Of a stretch of DNA of 23,143 nt, positions 14,778 to 22,563 are shown piece after piece; the stretch's first letter is position 1; the number at the start of each line of letters is the position of its first letter. Source of the DNA: Pseudomonadota bacterium (GTDB taxonomy: Bacteria > Pseudomonadota > Alphaproteobacteria > Rhizobiales > Rhizobiaceae); contig JAEWOP010000001.1 of the NCBI GenBank assembly GCA_023399635.1, positions 1 through 23,143 of the forward strand, written 5' to 3'. The position numbers and the translations under genes are program-made. The notes below the pieces were generated by a model. It made no database searches. It had not been told where the DNA came from and worked only from the letters and a program-made list of their open reading frames with translations.

Positions 14778-17700
14778 CTATTTCTTCAACTGCTCCTTCA
14801 GGGCAGCAAGCTTGGCGAACGGCGAATCCGGATCGACCGGCTTTTCCTTCCGCGGTGGCTTGGACTCAAAGCGTGCCGGCTGCTGCGGCGGTTTGCCGCG
14901 CTCCTGGCGCTCGTTGCGTTCGCCTCGACCGGGACGGTCGCCTTTCCCTTCCGGCCGGCGGCTCTCACGGTTCGGGCGACCGTTCTGGCGTTGACCGGCT
15001 TCTCCCCCGGCGCGCTTGTCGCCACGCGGGCCAGGACGCCGCTCACCCTGTTGAGAACGAGCGCCTCGCTGGTTGTCGTTGCGTCCACCAGGACGCCAGA
15101 GAAGCACTGGCTTCGGAGCTTCAGGCTCACCGCTTTCAACCGGAGCCTCGCCAGGAACAGACTCTTGCGCTTGAGGCTCCTGGGTGTCGGCCACAGTTTC
15201 GGCAGCTGGCTGAGGTTGTCCGCCAGATTGAGCGCCATCTTCTGCAACTGCTGGCGAAGCATCTGCCGCGGGTAATTCACCGCCTTCGGACATTTCTGCC
15301 ACTGCAGCGGGCTGTGTTTCCGCGGCCGCGGGCTCCTGAGCCGACAGGAAGGCCGCAGCTTCCGCTGCGCTTACGGCATCAGCGCGATAACCCAATCCCT
15401 TCAGGATTTCTTCCATATCGTCCGGCGTTGCACCCAGAATGGAGAGCATTGAGGTTGTTGCAACAAAGCGGCGGCCGTCATAGGCACCGTCAGGCCGCGG
15501 CGTACCCGGCTTCCACTGCAAAAGAGGACGAATCAGGTCAGCCAGACGCTCAAGGATATCGACGCGCACCGCACGCTTGCCCAAGAAACGAAAGCCCGCG
15601 AGCTTGTAGAACATGCGCTCGAAGCTTGGGTCTGCGACAACCGAGGTACGGCCGGCCGCGAGTGCCGGGATGAGTTCGCCATAGCCGGGCTTGTCCAGGC
15701 CGTCATTCTTGAGTGCCCAAAGCAAAGTGATCAATTCAGCCGGAGCCGGCTTCAGCAGCGCCGGCATAAAGATGTGATAAGCGCCGAACCGGATGCCGTA
15801 GCGGCGCATGGAGGCGCGGCTTTCCTGATCAAGTATCTTGACGTCGTCGGCGACGTCGCGGCGGAACAGGACGCCAAGGTTTTCGACGATCTGGAAGGCA
15901 AGGCCCTTGGCTAGGCCCTGGAGATCCTCCGCCCGCGAAAGGTCATCGAGCGGCTTGAGCACCGTGGCGATGTGGTGGTTCACAAAACGCTCGATGCGAG
16001 CCAGAACATGCTCGCGCGCATGTCCTGTCAGTTGCTCGTCCGCCAGCAAGATTGCGCGCGGGCGCATGATATGATCGCTGGCAGCAAGGCGCGCTACAGG
16101 GTCACCCAACCAACGGACGAAACCGTCGGACCCGACAGCAAGATCGCCGTTGCCGGATGCATAAAGACGCGCAGCCCGAGCTTCGAACTCCAGCGACAGA
16201 GCCTTCTGCGCTGCACCTTGGACAGCCTTTGCATCCGGGCCCTCGGCACCCGAAATCGGAGTGAACCGGAATCCAGCCAACTGCCCGACGTGATGACCCT
16301 CAACGAAGACATCACCATTCACACTGATTTCAGCTTCCAGCATCGCATTCTCTCTCAGGCGCTTCATGAGCACAGATGTCCTGCGGTCAACGAACCGTTT
16401 CGTCAACCTTTCATGTAGGGCATCGGACAGCCTGTCCTCAATTTCTCTTGTCTTTTCCTGCCAGTGTGTCGGATCGGCAAGCCAGCCAGGGCGGTTGGAG
16501 ACATAGGTCCAGGTACGAATCTGCGCAATGCGCGCCGAAAGCGTGTCAATCTCGCCATCCGTCCGATCGGCCCGCCGTACCTGCTCAGCCATGAAATCTT
16601 CATTCACCGTGCCGAAGCGGACAAGATCGGAAAAAAGAGTCGAAATAAGGTCAGCATGCTGAGCAGGCGCGATGCGCCGGTAATCGGGAAGAGCACAGGC
16701 CTCCCAAAGCTTCTCCACGCGCTCAGGGCCCGTTGCTGTATCGATGATCTCCGGATAGCGGGACAGATAGTCGAGAGCCTGGCTGTCGATCGCCGGCAGC
16801 GCCCGGGTAAGGCCGGGAACCGTCGGCGCCACATCCAAGCTGGCACGCAGGCTGCGGATGGACGAAAAGTCCAGTGCCTTGGAACGCCATTGAAGCACCT
16901 TCACCTCGTCGAAGTGGTGCGTCTCGATGCGTTCGATCAGCTCCTCGTCCAGGGGCTGAACCTGGCCTGTAACACCGAACGTACCGTCCCGAACATGACG
17001 GCCGGCGCGGCCGGCGATCTGACCCATCTCGGCGGGATTCAGGTTTCGGAACTGAAAGCCGTCAAACTTGCGGTCCTGTGCGAAGGCGACATGGTCTACG
17101 TCAAGATTAAGTCCCATCCCGATCGCGTCAGTCGCAACGAGATATTCAACGTCACCTTCTTGATACAGGCCGACCTGCGCGTTCCGTGTGCGGGGGCTCA
17201 GGGCACCGAGAACGACGGCCGCGCCGCCCCGCTGACGCCGGATCAACTCGGCAATGGCATAGACTTCATCGGCGGAGAACGCGACGATGGCCGTGCGTTG
17301 CGGCAATCGCGTAATCTTCTTTTGCCCGGCGTAAAACAGCTGCGACATGCGCGGCCGCTCGACGATCGTAATTCCAGGAAGCAGCCGCTCCAGGATTTTT
17401 CGCATCGTACCTGCGCCGAGCAGAAGAGTTTCCTCGCGCCCACGTAGATGCATGATGCGGTCTGTAAAGATGTGCCCACGCTCGAGATCCGCGGCGAGCT
17501 GGACTTCATCGATGGCGACGAAGGCAGCTTTGGTTTCGCGCGGCATGGCTTCTACCGTGCAGATGGAAAAACGCGCGCCTGGCGGCGAGATCTTCTCCTC
17601 GCCGGTGATCAGGGCGACGGCAGGAGCGCCCACCTTCTCGACGACCCGGGTATAGACCTCCCGTGCAAGAAGACGTAGCGGCAGACCGATGACGCCGCTG

Positions 17701-17840
17701 CCATGTGCAACCATCCGTTCGATCGCATAGTGCGTCTTGCCGGTATTTGTCGGTCCGAGCACGGCGGTCACGCCGCGCCCACTGAGCATCATGGGCTGAA
17801 AGTTCAAAGCGGTGTCCATGCGATACAATGGGCACACCAT
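14778..17840 (-). CDS. SUV3-like superfamily 2 RNA/DNA helicase with long disordered tail
   Basis: The 1020-residue protein carries helicase motifs near its N terminus: Walker A GPTNTGKT (29-36), DEVQ (111-114, motif II), GAGT (motif III) and QIAGRAGR (274-281, motif VI). This is the layout of SUV3, the mitochondrial degradosome helicase. A helical SUV3-type C-terminal region follows to about residue 830. The remainder is low complexity: an Ala/Glu/Pro-rich acidic part (about 830-915) and an Arg/Gly/Gln-rich basic part (about 918-1005), ending in the compact SPFAKLAALKEQLKK. Such tails usually bind RNA or partner proteins. ATG 17840 is used; ATG 17819 is an alternative, and neither has a strong ribosome site. 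It is coupled to the S4-domain gene. Confidence 0.9.
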   Translation of the reverse strand: MVCPLYRMDTALNFQPMMLSGRGVTAVLGPTNTGKTHYAIERMVAHGSGVIGLPLRLLAREVYTRVVEKVGAPAVALITGEEKISPPGARFSICTVEAMPRETKAAFVAIDEVQLAADLERGHIFTDRIMHLRGREETLLLGAGTMRKILERLLPGITIVERPRMSQLFYAGQKKITRLPQRTAIVAFSADEVYAIAELIRRQRGGAAVVLGALSPRTRNAQVGLYQEGDVEYLVATDAIGMGLNLDVDHVAFAQDRKFDGFQFRNLNPAEMGQIAGRAGRHVRDGTFGVTGQVQPLDEELIERIETHHFDEVKVLQWRSKALDFSSIRSLRASLDVAPTVPGLTRALPAIDSQALDYLSRYPEIIDTATGPERVEKLWEACALPDYRRIAPAQHADLISTLFSDLVRFGTVNEDFMAEQVRRADRTDGEIDTLSARIAQIRTWTYVSNRPGWLADPTHWQEKTREIEDRLSDALHERLTKRFVDRRTSVLMKRLRENAMLEAEISVNGDVFVEGHHVGQLAGFRFTPISGAEGPDAKAVQGAAQKALSLEFEARAARLYASGNGDLAVGSDGFVRWLGDPVARLAASDHIMRPRAILLADEQLTGHAREHVLARIERFVNHHIATVLKPLDDLSRAEDLQGLAKGLAFQIVENLGVLFRRDVADDVKILDQESRASMRRYGIRFGAYHIFMPALLKPAPAELITLLWALKNDGLDKPGYGELIPALAAGRTSVVADPSFERMFYKLAGFRFLGKRAVRVDILERLADLIRPLLQWKPGTPRPDGAYDGRRFVATTSMLSILGATPDDMEEILKGLGYRADAVSAAEAAAFLSAQEPAAAETQPAAVAEMSEGGELPAADASPAVAEDGAQSGGQPQPAAETVADTQEPQAQESVPGEAPVESGEPEAPKPVLLWRPGGRNDNQRGARSQQGERRPGPRGDKRAGGEAGQRQNGRPNRESRRPEGKGDRPGRGERNERQERGKPPQQPARFESKPPRKEKPVDPDSPFAKLAALKEQLKK

Positions 17841-18018
17841 CGAAAGCGGCCCGTCAGCCAGACATGGCGATCCTGCCCATCATTGACAAGTAAGCCAGAG
17901 GGATTCTCCAGGAGATAATGGATCCCGACCGGAACAGATCAGTACGAACGCGCAACGAATCGCGGACTCTACCTTTCCTGATTTGTTCTAGGTGCGTTGA
18001 GCGGCTTCTTTCAAAGCA
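17841..18018. other. Spacer upstream of the helicase gene and the stress-type promoters
   Basis: This divergent spacer continues to the 51-aa gene at 18151 and should hold the helicase promoter on the minus strand, but I could not identify a convincing -35/-10 pair. A 60-codon plus-strand frame beginning at 17918 has AGGAG only three bases before its ATG and overlaps the promoter region. It has no recognisable features and is not called as a gene. Confidence 0.4.
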
Positions 18019-18043
18019 GGAACGCCTCTTGTTTTCGTTTGTT
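18019..18043 (+). promoter_or_regulatory. Second, weaker EcfG-like promoter candidate
   Basis: GGAAC (18019-18023) is followed after 16 bases by TGTT (18040-18043), one mismatch from the EcfG -10 form CGTT. It lies 67 bp upstream of a better match and points at the same genes. Confidence 0.35.
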
Positions 18044-18085
18044 TACCACTTGCCGAAATCTCATTTTCCTCAACACGCCGGTGCT

Positions 18086-18110
18086 GGAACAAAACAGTAG
18101 AAGAGACGTT
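18086..18110 (+). promoter_or_regulatory. EcfG/RpoE2 general-stress promoter
   Basis: GGAAC (18086-18090) and CGTT (18107-18110) are separated by exactly 16 bp, a full match to the alphaproteobacterial general-stress consensus GGAAC-N16/17-CGTT. It also fits GGAAC-N18-TT. The implied transcription start lies about 30 bases upstream of the start codon at 18151. Confidence 0.75.
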
Positions 18111-18150
18111 TGTTCCCGCATCCTGGAAAACAGGGATCGGAGAATACGAT

Positions 18151-18306
18151 ATGCTCGGAACGGTGTTGTTGGTGGTCCTAATCCTGCTTCTGATCGGCGC
18201 TCTGCCGAACTGGGGCTACAGTCGTGGTTGGGGTTACGGACCGTCTGGGGGTCTTGGACTCGTCCTCGTCATCGTGCTCATCCTCCTGCTCATGGGCAGG
18301 ATCTAA
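18151..18306 (+). CDS. 51-aa membrane peptide, DUF3309 type
   Basis: The gene encodes two very hydrophobic segments (about residues 2-18, rich in Leu/Val/Ile, and 31-49) joined by a short polar turn with NWGYSRGWGYGPSGG, ending GRI. This pattern is that of the small DUF3309 proteins common in Proteobacteria, often described only as 'DUF3309 family'. Their role is unknown. The ATG has CGGAGA seven bases upstream. The gene lies just behind a full EcfG-type promoter and 34 bp before a glycine-zipper lipoprotein gene, so both are probably stress-induced together. It is short but convincing, because the frame, ribosome site and family pattern all agree. Confidence 0.85.
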   Translation: MLGTVLLVVLILLLIGALPNWGYSRGWGYGPSGGLGLVLVIVLILLLMGRI

Positions 18307-18340
18307 ACTGAAGCTCCATCAAAACGGGAAGGAAACCAAC

Positions 18341-18595
18341 ATGAAAAAGATCTTGCTCGCAGGCGCACTCATCGGTTCATTGGCATCTTGCACATCCACG
18401 GAGCGTGGCACGGCCATCGGCGCCGGCACCGGTGCAGTTATTGGCGGTGTGGCCACAAATAGCTGGGGTGGAGCAGCGGTTGGCGCTGTTGCAGGCGGTG
18501 CAGTCGGTGCCCTGGTTGGCGCTTCCCAGGAGCGTAGTGGCTACTGCGTTTATCGCGATCGTTATGGCCGCACCTACGAAGCTCGCTGCCGCTAA
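18341..18595 (+). CDS. Small glycine-zipper lipoprotein
   Basis: The 84-residue product has a lipoprotein signal with lipobox GSLASC (Cys17) and then an Ala/Gly-rich segment with repeated GxxxG spacing (about 24-62: GAGTGAVIGG, GGAAVGAVAGGAVGALVG). This is the glycine-zipper pattern of proteins that pack tightly in or against membranes. It ends in a small basic tail with two Cys (YCVYRDRYGRTYEARCR). Similar small proteins are called osmotically induced or OmpA/17-kDa-antigen-like. ATG 18341 has GGGAAGGA upstream; a longer frame from 18224 would remove the signal sequence. It follows the DUF3309 gene and ends before a strong terminator. Confidence 0.88.
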   Translation: MKKILLAGALIGSLASCTSTERGTAIGAGTGAVIGGVATNSWGGAAVGAVAGGAVGALVGASQERSGYCVYRDRYGRTYEARCR

Positions 18596-18608
18596 TCGGT
18601 CATCAATG

Positions 18609-18640
18609 GAAAAAGGCGCCGCCAGACCGGCGCCTTTTTC
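18609..18640. terminator. Bidirectional terminator between the lipoprotein gene and phaB
   Basis: GGCGCCG (18615-18621) and CGGCGCC (18628-18634) form a 7-bp GC stem with a 6-nt loop. An A-run flanks it at 18610-18614 and a T-run at 18635-18639, extending the stem by five A-T pairs. It lies between two convergent genes and can serve both strands. Confidence 0.93.
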
Positions 18641-18663
18641 CTGTTAAGCTACAATCTTTAGAA

Positions 18664-19389
18664 TTAGGCGAAGTACTGGCCTCCATTGGCCGTTAAGGTC
18701 GAACCGGTAAGAAAGCCGGCTTCATCGGACGCCAGGAAGACAACGCAGCGGGCAATCTCTTCCGGCTCGCCGAGCCGTCCCACCGGTATCTGAGGGATTA
18801 TCTTCTCCCGCAGCACATTCTCCGGGACCGCTTTGACCATTTCCGTCGCGATATAGCCGGGGCAGATTGCGTTCACAGTGATATTCTTTGAAGCCCCCTC
18901 CTGCGCCAAAGCTTTCGTGAATCCTAGATCGCCCGCCTTGGCCGCAGCATAGTTGACCTGCCCCATCTGGCCTTTCTGCCCATTGATCGACGAGATGTTG
19001 ACAATGCGGCCAAAGCCGCGCTCCCGCATGCCGCCCCACACGCGATGTGTCATGTTGAAGAGGCCGCTCAGATTGGTTGCGATCACCTCGTTCCATTGGT
19101 CTGGAGTCATCTTATGGAACATCGCATCGCGGGTGATACCGGCATTGTTCACCAGCACCTCGATCGGGCCGATCTCGCTTTCAACTCGACCGACACCATC
19201 GGCACATGCCTGATAGTTCGATACATCCCATTGAAAGACAGGGATGCCCGTTTCCTCGCTGAAGGTGCGAGCCCTCTCCTCATTGCCCGCATAGCTGGCT
19301 GCAACTTTATAACCTGCGGCACTCAGCGCCACGCATATGGCGGCACCGATGCCTCGTGTGCCTCCCGTCACCAAAGCAACTCTACTCAT
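18664..19389 (-). CDS. phaB: Acetoacetyl-CoA reductase
   Basis: The 241-residue short-chain dehydrogenase reduces acetoacetyl-CoA to (R)-3-hydroxybutyryl-CoA with NADPH, the second step of polyhydroxybutyrate synthesis. It shows the cofactor motif TGGTRGIG (8-15), the structural NNAG (81-84) and the catalytic Ser134, Tyr147 and Lys151 (YAAAK). The length and C-terminal NGGQYFA are as usual for PhaB/PhbB. Its ATG is preceded by a strong purine-rich ribosome site (GGAGGAGAGG). It follows phaA after 67 bp without a terminator, so phaA-phaB form an operon. The polymer synthase phaC is not in the window. Confidence 0.97.
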   Translation of the reverse strand: MSRVALVTGGTRGIGAAICVALSAAGYKVAASYAGNEERARTFSEETGIPVFQWDVSNYQACADGVGRVESEIGPIEVLVNNAGITRDAMFHKMTPDQWNEVIATNLSGLFNMTHRVWGGMRERGFGRIVNISSINGQKGQMGQVNYAAAKAGDLGFTKALAQEGASKNITVNAICPGYIATEMVKAVPENVLREKIIPQIPVGRLGEPEEIARCVVFLASDEAGFLTGSTLTANGGQYFA

Positions 19390-19456
19390 TAGAGCCTCTC
19401 CTCCTCAGGCACTTGCCCCTAGCCTTTTCCGAGGCTTCGTCGGCGTTCGGCTGCGA

Positions 19457-20638
19457 TCACATAGCCTCCACGCACATGGCGACGCCCATGCCACCGCCGA
19501 TGCAAAGCGTGGCCAAGCCTTTGCGCGCGCTACGGCGCTTCATCTCGAAGACCAGCGTATTGAGAATTCGTGCGCCAGAGGCGCCGATCGGGTGACCGAT
19601 CGCAATAGCACCTCCATTGACGTTGACGATGGCAGGATCCCAACCCAGCTCTTTGTTCACTGCACACGCCTGCGCAGCGAACGCCTCGTTAGCCTCGACC
19701 AGATCAAGATCGCCCGCCTTCCAGCCAGCCTTTTCCAGCGCTTTGCGGGAAGCGGGAATAGGCCCGGTGCCCATGATCTGCGGATCGACGCCGGCCGTCG
19801 CCCAGGAAACGATGCGCACAAGCGGGGAAACGCTGCGACGTGCTGCTTCCTCTTCTGTCATCAGGACAACAGCGGCGGCACCATCATTAATACCGGAAGC
19901 GTTGCCGGCCGTGACTGTACCTTCCTTGTCGAAAGCTGGACGCAGCTTGGCCATGTTCTCCAGCGTTGTGCCTATGCGGATATATTCATCGGCATCGACC
20001 GTGATATCGCCCTTCCTGCCCTTCACGACAAAGGGGATGATCTCGTCCTTGAAGCGGCCCGCTGCCTGGGCGGCCTCTGCCTTGTTCTGCGAGGCGACGG
20101 CGAAGTTGTCTTGCTCGTCGCGCGACAGCTGCCACTGACGGGCGATGTTTTCGGCCGTTATGCCCATGTGGTAGCCATAGAAGGCGTCGGTCAGGCCGTC
20201 TTTGATCATGGTGTCGATCATCTTCATGTAGCCCATTTTGACGCCATTGCGAAGATGCGCTGCGTGCGGGGCCATCGACATAGACTCTTGGCCGCCTGCA
20301 ACGACGACCTTCGCGTCTCCCAGTGCGATCTGCTGCATCCCGAGCGCAACGGCCCGAAGACCGGAACCGCACAGCTGATTGACGCCCCAGGCGGTCGCCT
20401 CCTGCGGCACACCTGCCTTCATCGCGGCTTGCCTTGCAGGGTTTTGGCCCTCCCCCGCAGGCAATACCTGTCCGAGGATCACCTCGTCGACGTCCTCCGG
20501 ACCAACCTTGGCGCGTTCCAGCGCGCCCTTGATGGCGGCGGCTCCAAGTTCATGGGCGGGAGTATTGGCAAAGGCACCGCTGAACGATCCCACAGCCGTA
20601 CGGGCTGCGGCTGCGATGACGATCGAAGTCTGGCTCAC
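19457..20638 (-). CDS. phaA: Acetyl-CoA acetyltransferase (beta-ketothiolase)
   Basis: The 393-residue thiolase condenses two acetyl-CoA to acetoacetyl-CoA, the first step of polyhydroxybutyrate synthesis. The catalytic residues are Cys90 (NQLCGSGLRA), His349 (GHPIGASGAR) and Cys379 (CIGGGMG), and the length matches biosynthetic thiolases. The start is a GTG at 20638, supported by a full AGGAGG (20645-20650) six bases upstream. Adjacent phaB and the divergent phaR point to polymer synthesis rather than fatty-acid breakdown. The shared upstream spacer holds a PhaR-type operator. Confidence 0.97.
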   Translation of the reverse strand: MSQTSIVIAAAARTAVGSFSGAFANTPAHELGAAAIKGALERAKVGPEDVDEVILGQVLPAGEGQNPARQAAMKAGVPQEATAWGVNQLCGSGLRAVALGMQQIALGDAKVVVAGGQESMSMAPHAAHLRNGVKMGYMKMIDTMIKDGLTDAFYGYHMGITAENIARQWQLSRDEQDNFAVASQNKAEAAQAAGRFKDEIIPFVVKGRKGDITVDADEYIRIGTTLENMAKLRPAFDKEGTVTAGNASGINDGAAAVVLMTEEEAARRSVSPLVRIVSWATAGVDPQIMGTGPIPASRKALEKAGWKAGDLDLVEANEAFAAQACAVNKELGWDPAIVNVNGGAIAIGHPIGASGARILNTLVFEMKRRSARKGLATLCIGGGMGVAMCVEAM

Positions 20639-20747
20639 CGGCTTCCTCCTGATAATGTTCTTTTACCAGACACTGGCAAAGCTCGCACCCGAAGTCAAAC
20701 GGGCAGAAAGCCGAACAAGACGGTCGCTTCAACTGCTTAACCCCTTG

Positions 20748-20758
20748 CTGCGCGGCAG
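20748..20758. promoter_or_regulatory. PhaR-type operator CTGC-N3-GCAG in the phaA-phaR spacer
   Basis: CTGCGCGGCAG is an exact match to the CTGCN3GCAG site reported for PhaR repressors of related bacteria. It lies about 110 bp upstream of both the phaA start and the phaR start, in the only spacer between these divergent genes. Control of phaA and self-control of phaR through it is inferred. Confidence 0.55.
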
Positions 20759-20870
20759 CCTGCCCCGCACTGCGATGCACAAAATTGCATTGTCAGTCTC
20801 CAGCATTTGGGCTTAGTGTTTGACTGGGAGAGCCCTCTTCACGACGAATGAAGAGGCCGAGGAGACAGAC

Positions 20871-21446
20871 ATGGCCAAGAACGAAGGCGAAACCATCATC
20901 AAGAAATACGCCAACCGCCGCCTCTACAATACGGGCACGAGCACGTATGTGACGCTGGAGGACCTCGCCAAGATGGTGAAGAAAGGCGAAGAGTTCCTCG
21001 TCCAGGATGCCAAGACGGGCGAAGACATCACCCACGCAGTGCTGACGCAGATCATTTTCGAACAGGAATCCAAGACCGGCAATACGCTTCTGCCGATCTC
21101 ATTCCTGCGGCAGTTGATCTCCTTTTATGGTGATCAGATGCAGGTGGTGGTTCCCACATTTCTGGAGCACTCCATGCAGGCCTTCACCGAGCAACAGGTC
21201 CAGATGCGGGAGCAGATGACGCGGGCATTGGGCGACACCCCGCTGACAAAGAATCTGCAGGGACCTATTCAGCTGATGGAGGAGCAGGTGCGCCGTAACA
21301 CAGAGATGTTCCGGCAGGCCATGGAGATGTTCTCTCCTTTCGCGCCGAAAGCAAATCCGTCGACGGCAACGAAGAGCGACGCCAAGGATATCGATGATCT
21401 GAAAGAACAGTTGCGGACACTTCAAAACCGCATCGACAGCCTCTGA
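20871..21446 (+). CDS. phaR: Polyhydroxyalkanoate synthesis repressor PhaR (AniA)
   Basis: The 191-residue protein has the PhaR N-terminal DNA-binding domain (about 7-70: KKYANRRLYNTGTSTYVTLE and on to QIIFEQESK), then the PHB-accumulation regulatory part (LLPISFLRQLISFYGDQMQ) and a helical C terminus with a short coiled-coil-like end (DDLKEQLRTLQNRI). PhaR senses polymer granules and represses phasin and carbon-storage genes; the rhizobial homologue is called AniA. The ATG at 20871 has GAGGAG about six bases upstream; a longer reading from 20820 lacks support. It diverges from phaA-phaB and shares a terminator with convergent rpmF. Confidence 0.95.
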   Translation: MAKNEGETIIKKYANRRLYNTGTSTYVTLEDLAKMVKKGEEFLVQDAKTGEDITHAVLTQIIFEQESKTGNTLLPISFLRQLISFYGDQMQVVVPTFLEHSMQAFTEQQVQMREQMTRALGDTPLTKNLQGPIQLMEEQVRRNTEMFRQAMEMFSPFAPKANPSTATKSDAKDIDDLKEQLRTLQNRIDSL

Positions 21447-21463
21447 CGCAAACTCGAACAACA

Positions 21464-21491
21464 AAAAAGGCCGGGATTTCCCGGCCTTTTT
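21464..21491. terminator. Bidirectional terminator between phaR and rpmF
   Basis: AAAAAGGCCGGG (21464-21475) and CCCGGCCTTTTT (21480-21491) form a perfect 12-bp stem with the loop ATTT. A-run and T-run on the two sides allow it to end transcripts from both convergent genes. Confidence 0.95.
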
Positions 21492-21513
21492 CGTTGGAAC
21501 TGTTGGAATGCGC

Positions 21514-21699
21514 TTACGCGCTTTCCTTTGGCGTCAGCACCTGGCGACCGCGATACATGCCCGTCTTCAGGTCGATGTGGTGCGGGCGGCGCAGCTCGCC
21601 GGAGTTCTTGTCTTCGACAAAGGTCGGGTTCTTCAGCGCATCTGCCGAACGGCGCATGCCGCGTTTCGATGGGCTTGTTTTTCTCTTAGGTACAGCCAT
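21514..21699 (-). CDS. rpmF: 50S ribosomal protein L32
   Basis: The 61-residue basic protein begins MAVPKRKTSPSKRGMRRS, the hallmark of L32, and is of usual length for alphaproteobacteria. It contains no Cys, so it is the zinc-free form. The start at 21699 fits the family and follows GTGGAG at nine bases; the frame could be read back to 21741, but those residues do not belong to L32. It has a candidate promoter at 21786-21814 and ends at the shared terminator. Confidence 0.98.
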   Translation of the reverse strand: MAVPKRKTSPSKRGMRRSADALKNPTFVEDKNSGELRRPHHIDLKTGMYRGRQVLTPKESA

Positions 21700-21785
21700 T
21701 CTCGTTACTCCACTTTCGTGCGAAAGCATCGTCCCCGGCACATCAAGCCGAAATGGACAAGCCTCAATATCGGAAATTGGGGCGG

Positions 21786-21814
21786 CTTATACATGCTGTA
21801 CGGGCACTTGACCA
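21786..21814 (-). promoter_or_regulatory. Candidate promoter of rpmF
   Basis: On the minus strand TGGTCA (21814-21809) and TATAAG (21791-21786) are 17 bp apart. The -10 is close to consensus (five of six) and the -35 matches four of six. It lies about 85 bp upstream of the rpmF start codon and just past the end of the next gene upstream. Confidence 0.4.
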
Positions 21815-21843
21815 GTCCCCGCGCCAAAAAATCCGTGCCGCTG

Positions 21844-22491
21844 TCAAGCCTCGTCTTCGGCGACTACCCAGGTTTCCGCAAGAGCCGCCTTCTGCCACTC
21901 TTGCCATGCTGGATGTTGTTTCACTGCCGCCATATATTCGAGCACCTCCGCATCAGTCACCAGATCGTACACCTCGAAACGGTTGACGACAGGCGCGAAC
22001 ATGGCGTCGGCGGCGCTGAAGGAGCCGAACAGGAAACGGCCATCCGACTTGCTGCGGCAATCCTTCCAGATCGAAGAGATCCGAGCAACATCATCCTGAA
22101 CGCCTTCCGGCAGGCTGATCTGCCTCTTGGCCCGGCGCATGTTCATCGGGCAGGCACTGCGAAGGGCGCGAAAGCCAGATAGCATCTCCATGGAGATGGA
22201 GCGAGCCACAGCCCGGTCATGAGCCTCCTCTGGCCAAACCGGATGATTGGGGAAGAGCTCGGCTACATATTCGATGATGGCCAGCGATTCCCATACCCGC
22301 AATGCCCCGTGATGGAGCACAGGAACACGGCCTGTCGGGGAAATATCCCGGAACCCTGGATTGCCTGCCGCAAAATCGAACGGGATCAGAACTTCTTCAA
22401 AAGGAATGCCGGCGGCAGTCATGGCGATCCAAGGGCGGAAAGACCAGGATGAGTAGTTCTTGTTAGCGATATAAAGCGTCAACCGGTCCAT
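21844..22491 (-). CDS. Glutathione S-transferase family protein
   Basis: The 215-residue protein has a thioredoxin-like N-terminal domain (about 3-80) with YIANKNYSSWSFRP, the cis-Pro segment VPVLHHG (Pro57) and the glutathione-binding Glu68-Ser69 (WESLAIIEY), then an all-helical C-terminal domain (about 90-210) with FGSFSAADAMFAPV. This is the cytosolic GST fold; the NYSSWS start resembles a bacterial subgroup of unknown substrate. The ATG at 22491 has GGGAGAGG four bases upstream; a longer frame to 22548 starts without a ribosome site. It lies 72 bp downstream of mtgA on the same strand, so co-transcription is possible. Confidence 0.9.
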   Translation of the reverse strand: MDRLTLYIANKNYSSWSFRPWIAMTAAGIPFEEVLIPFDFAAGNPGFRDISPTGRVPVLHHGALRVWESLAIIEYVAELFPNHPVWPEEAHDRAVARSISMEMLSGFRALRSACPMNMRRAKRQISLPEGVQDDVARISSIWKDCRSKSDGRFLFGSFSAADAMFAPVVNRFEVYDLVTDAEVLEYMAAVKQHPAWQEWQKAALAETWVVAEDEA

Positions 22492-22563
22492 GAACCTCTC
22501 CCATTCGTCGATCGATTTGGGATATCTCGCTTCGTCGCCAACGACCAATGAAAAGGCTGAACA

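Noticed and set aside
17918..18100. 60-codon plus-strand frame with AGGAG in front of its ATG
   Set aside because: The ribosome-site spacing is only three bases, the protein has no recognisable pattern, and it runs through the promoter-like sequence at 18019-18043. It is most likely a chance frame.
19337..20740. 467-codon plus-strand frame opposite phaB and phaA
   Set aside because: It is the shadow of two well-supported enzymes with full catalytic motifs on the other strand, a common effect in GC-rich genomes.
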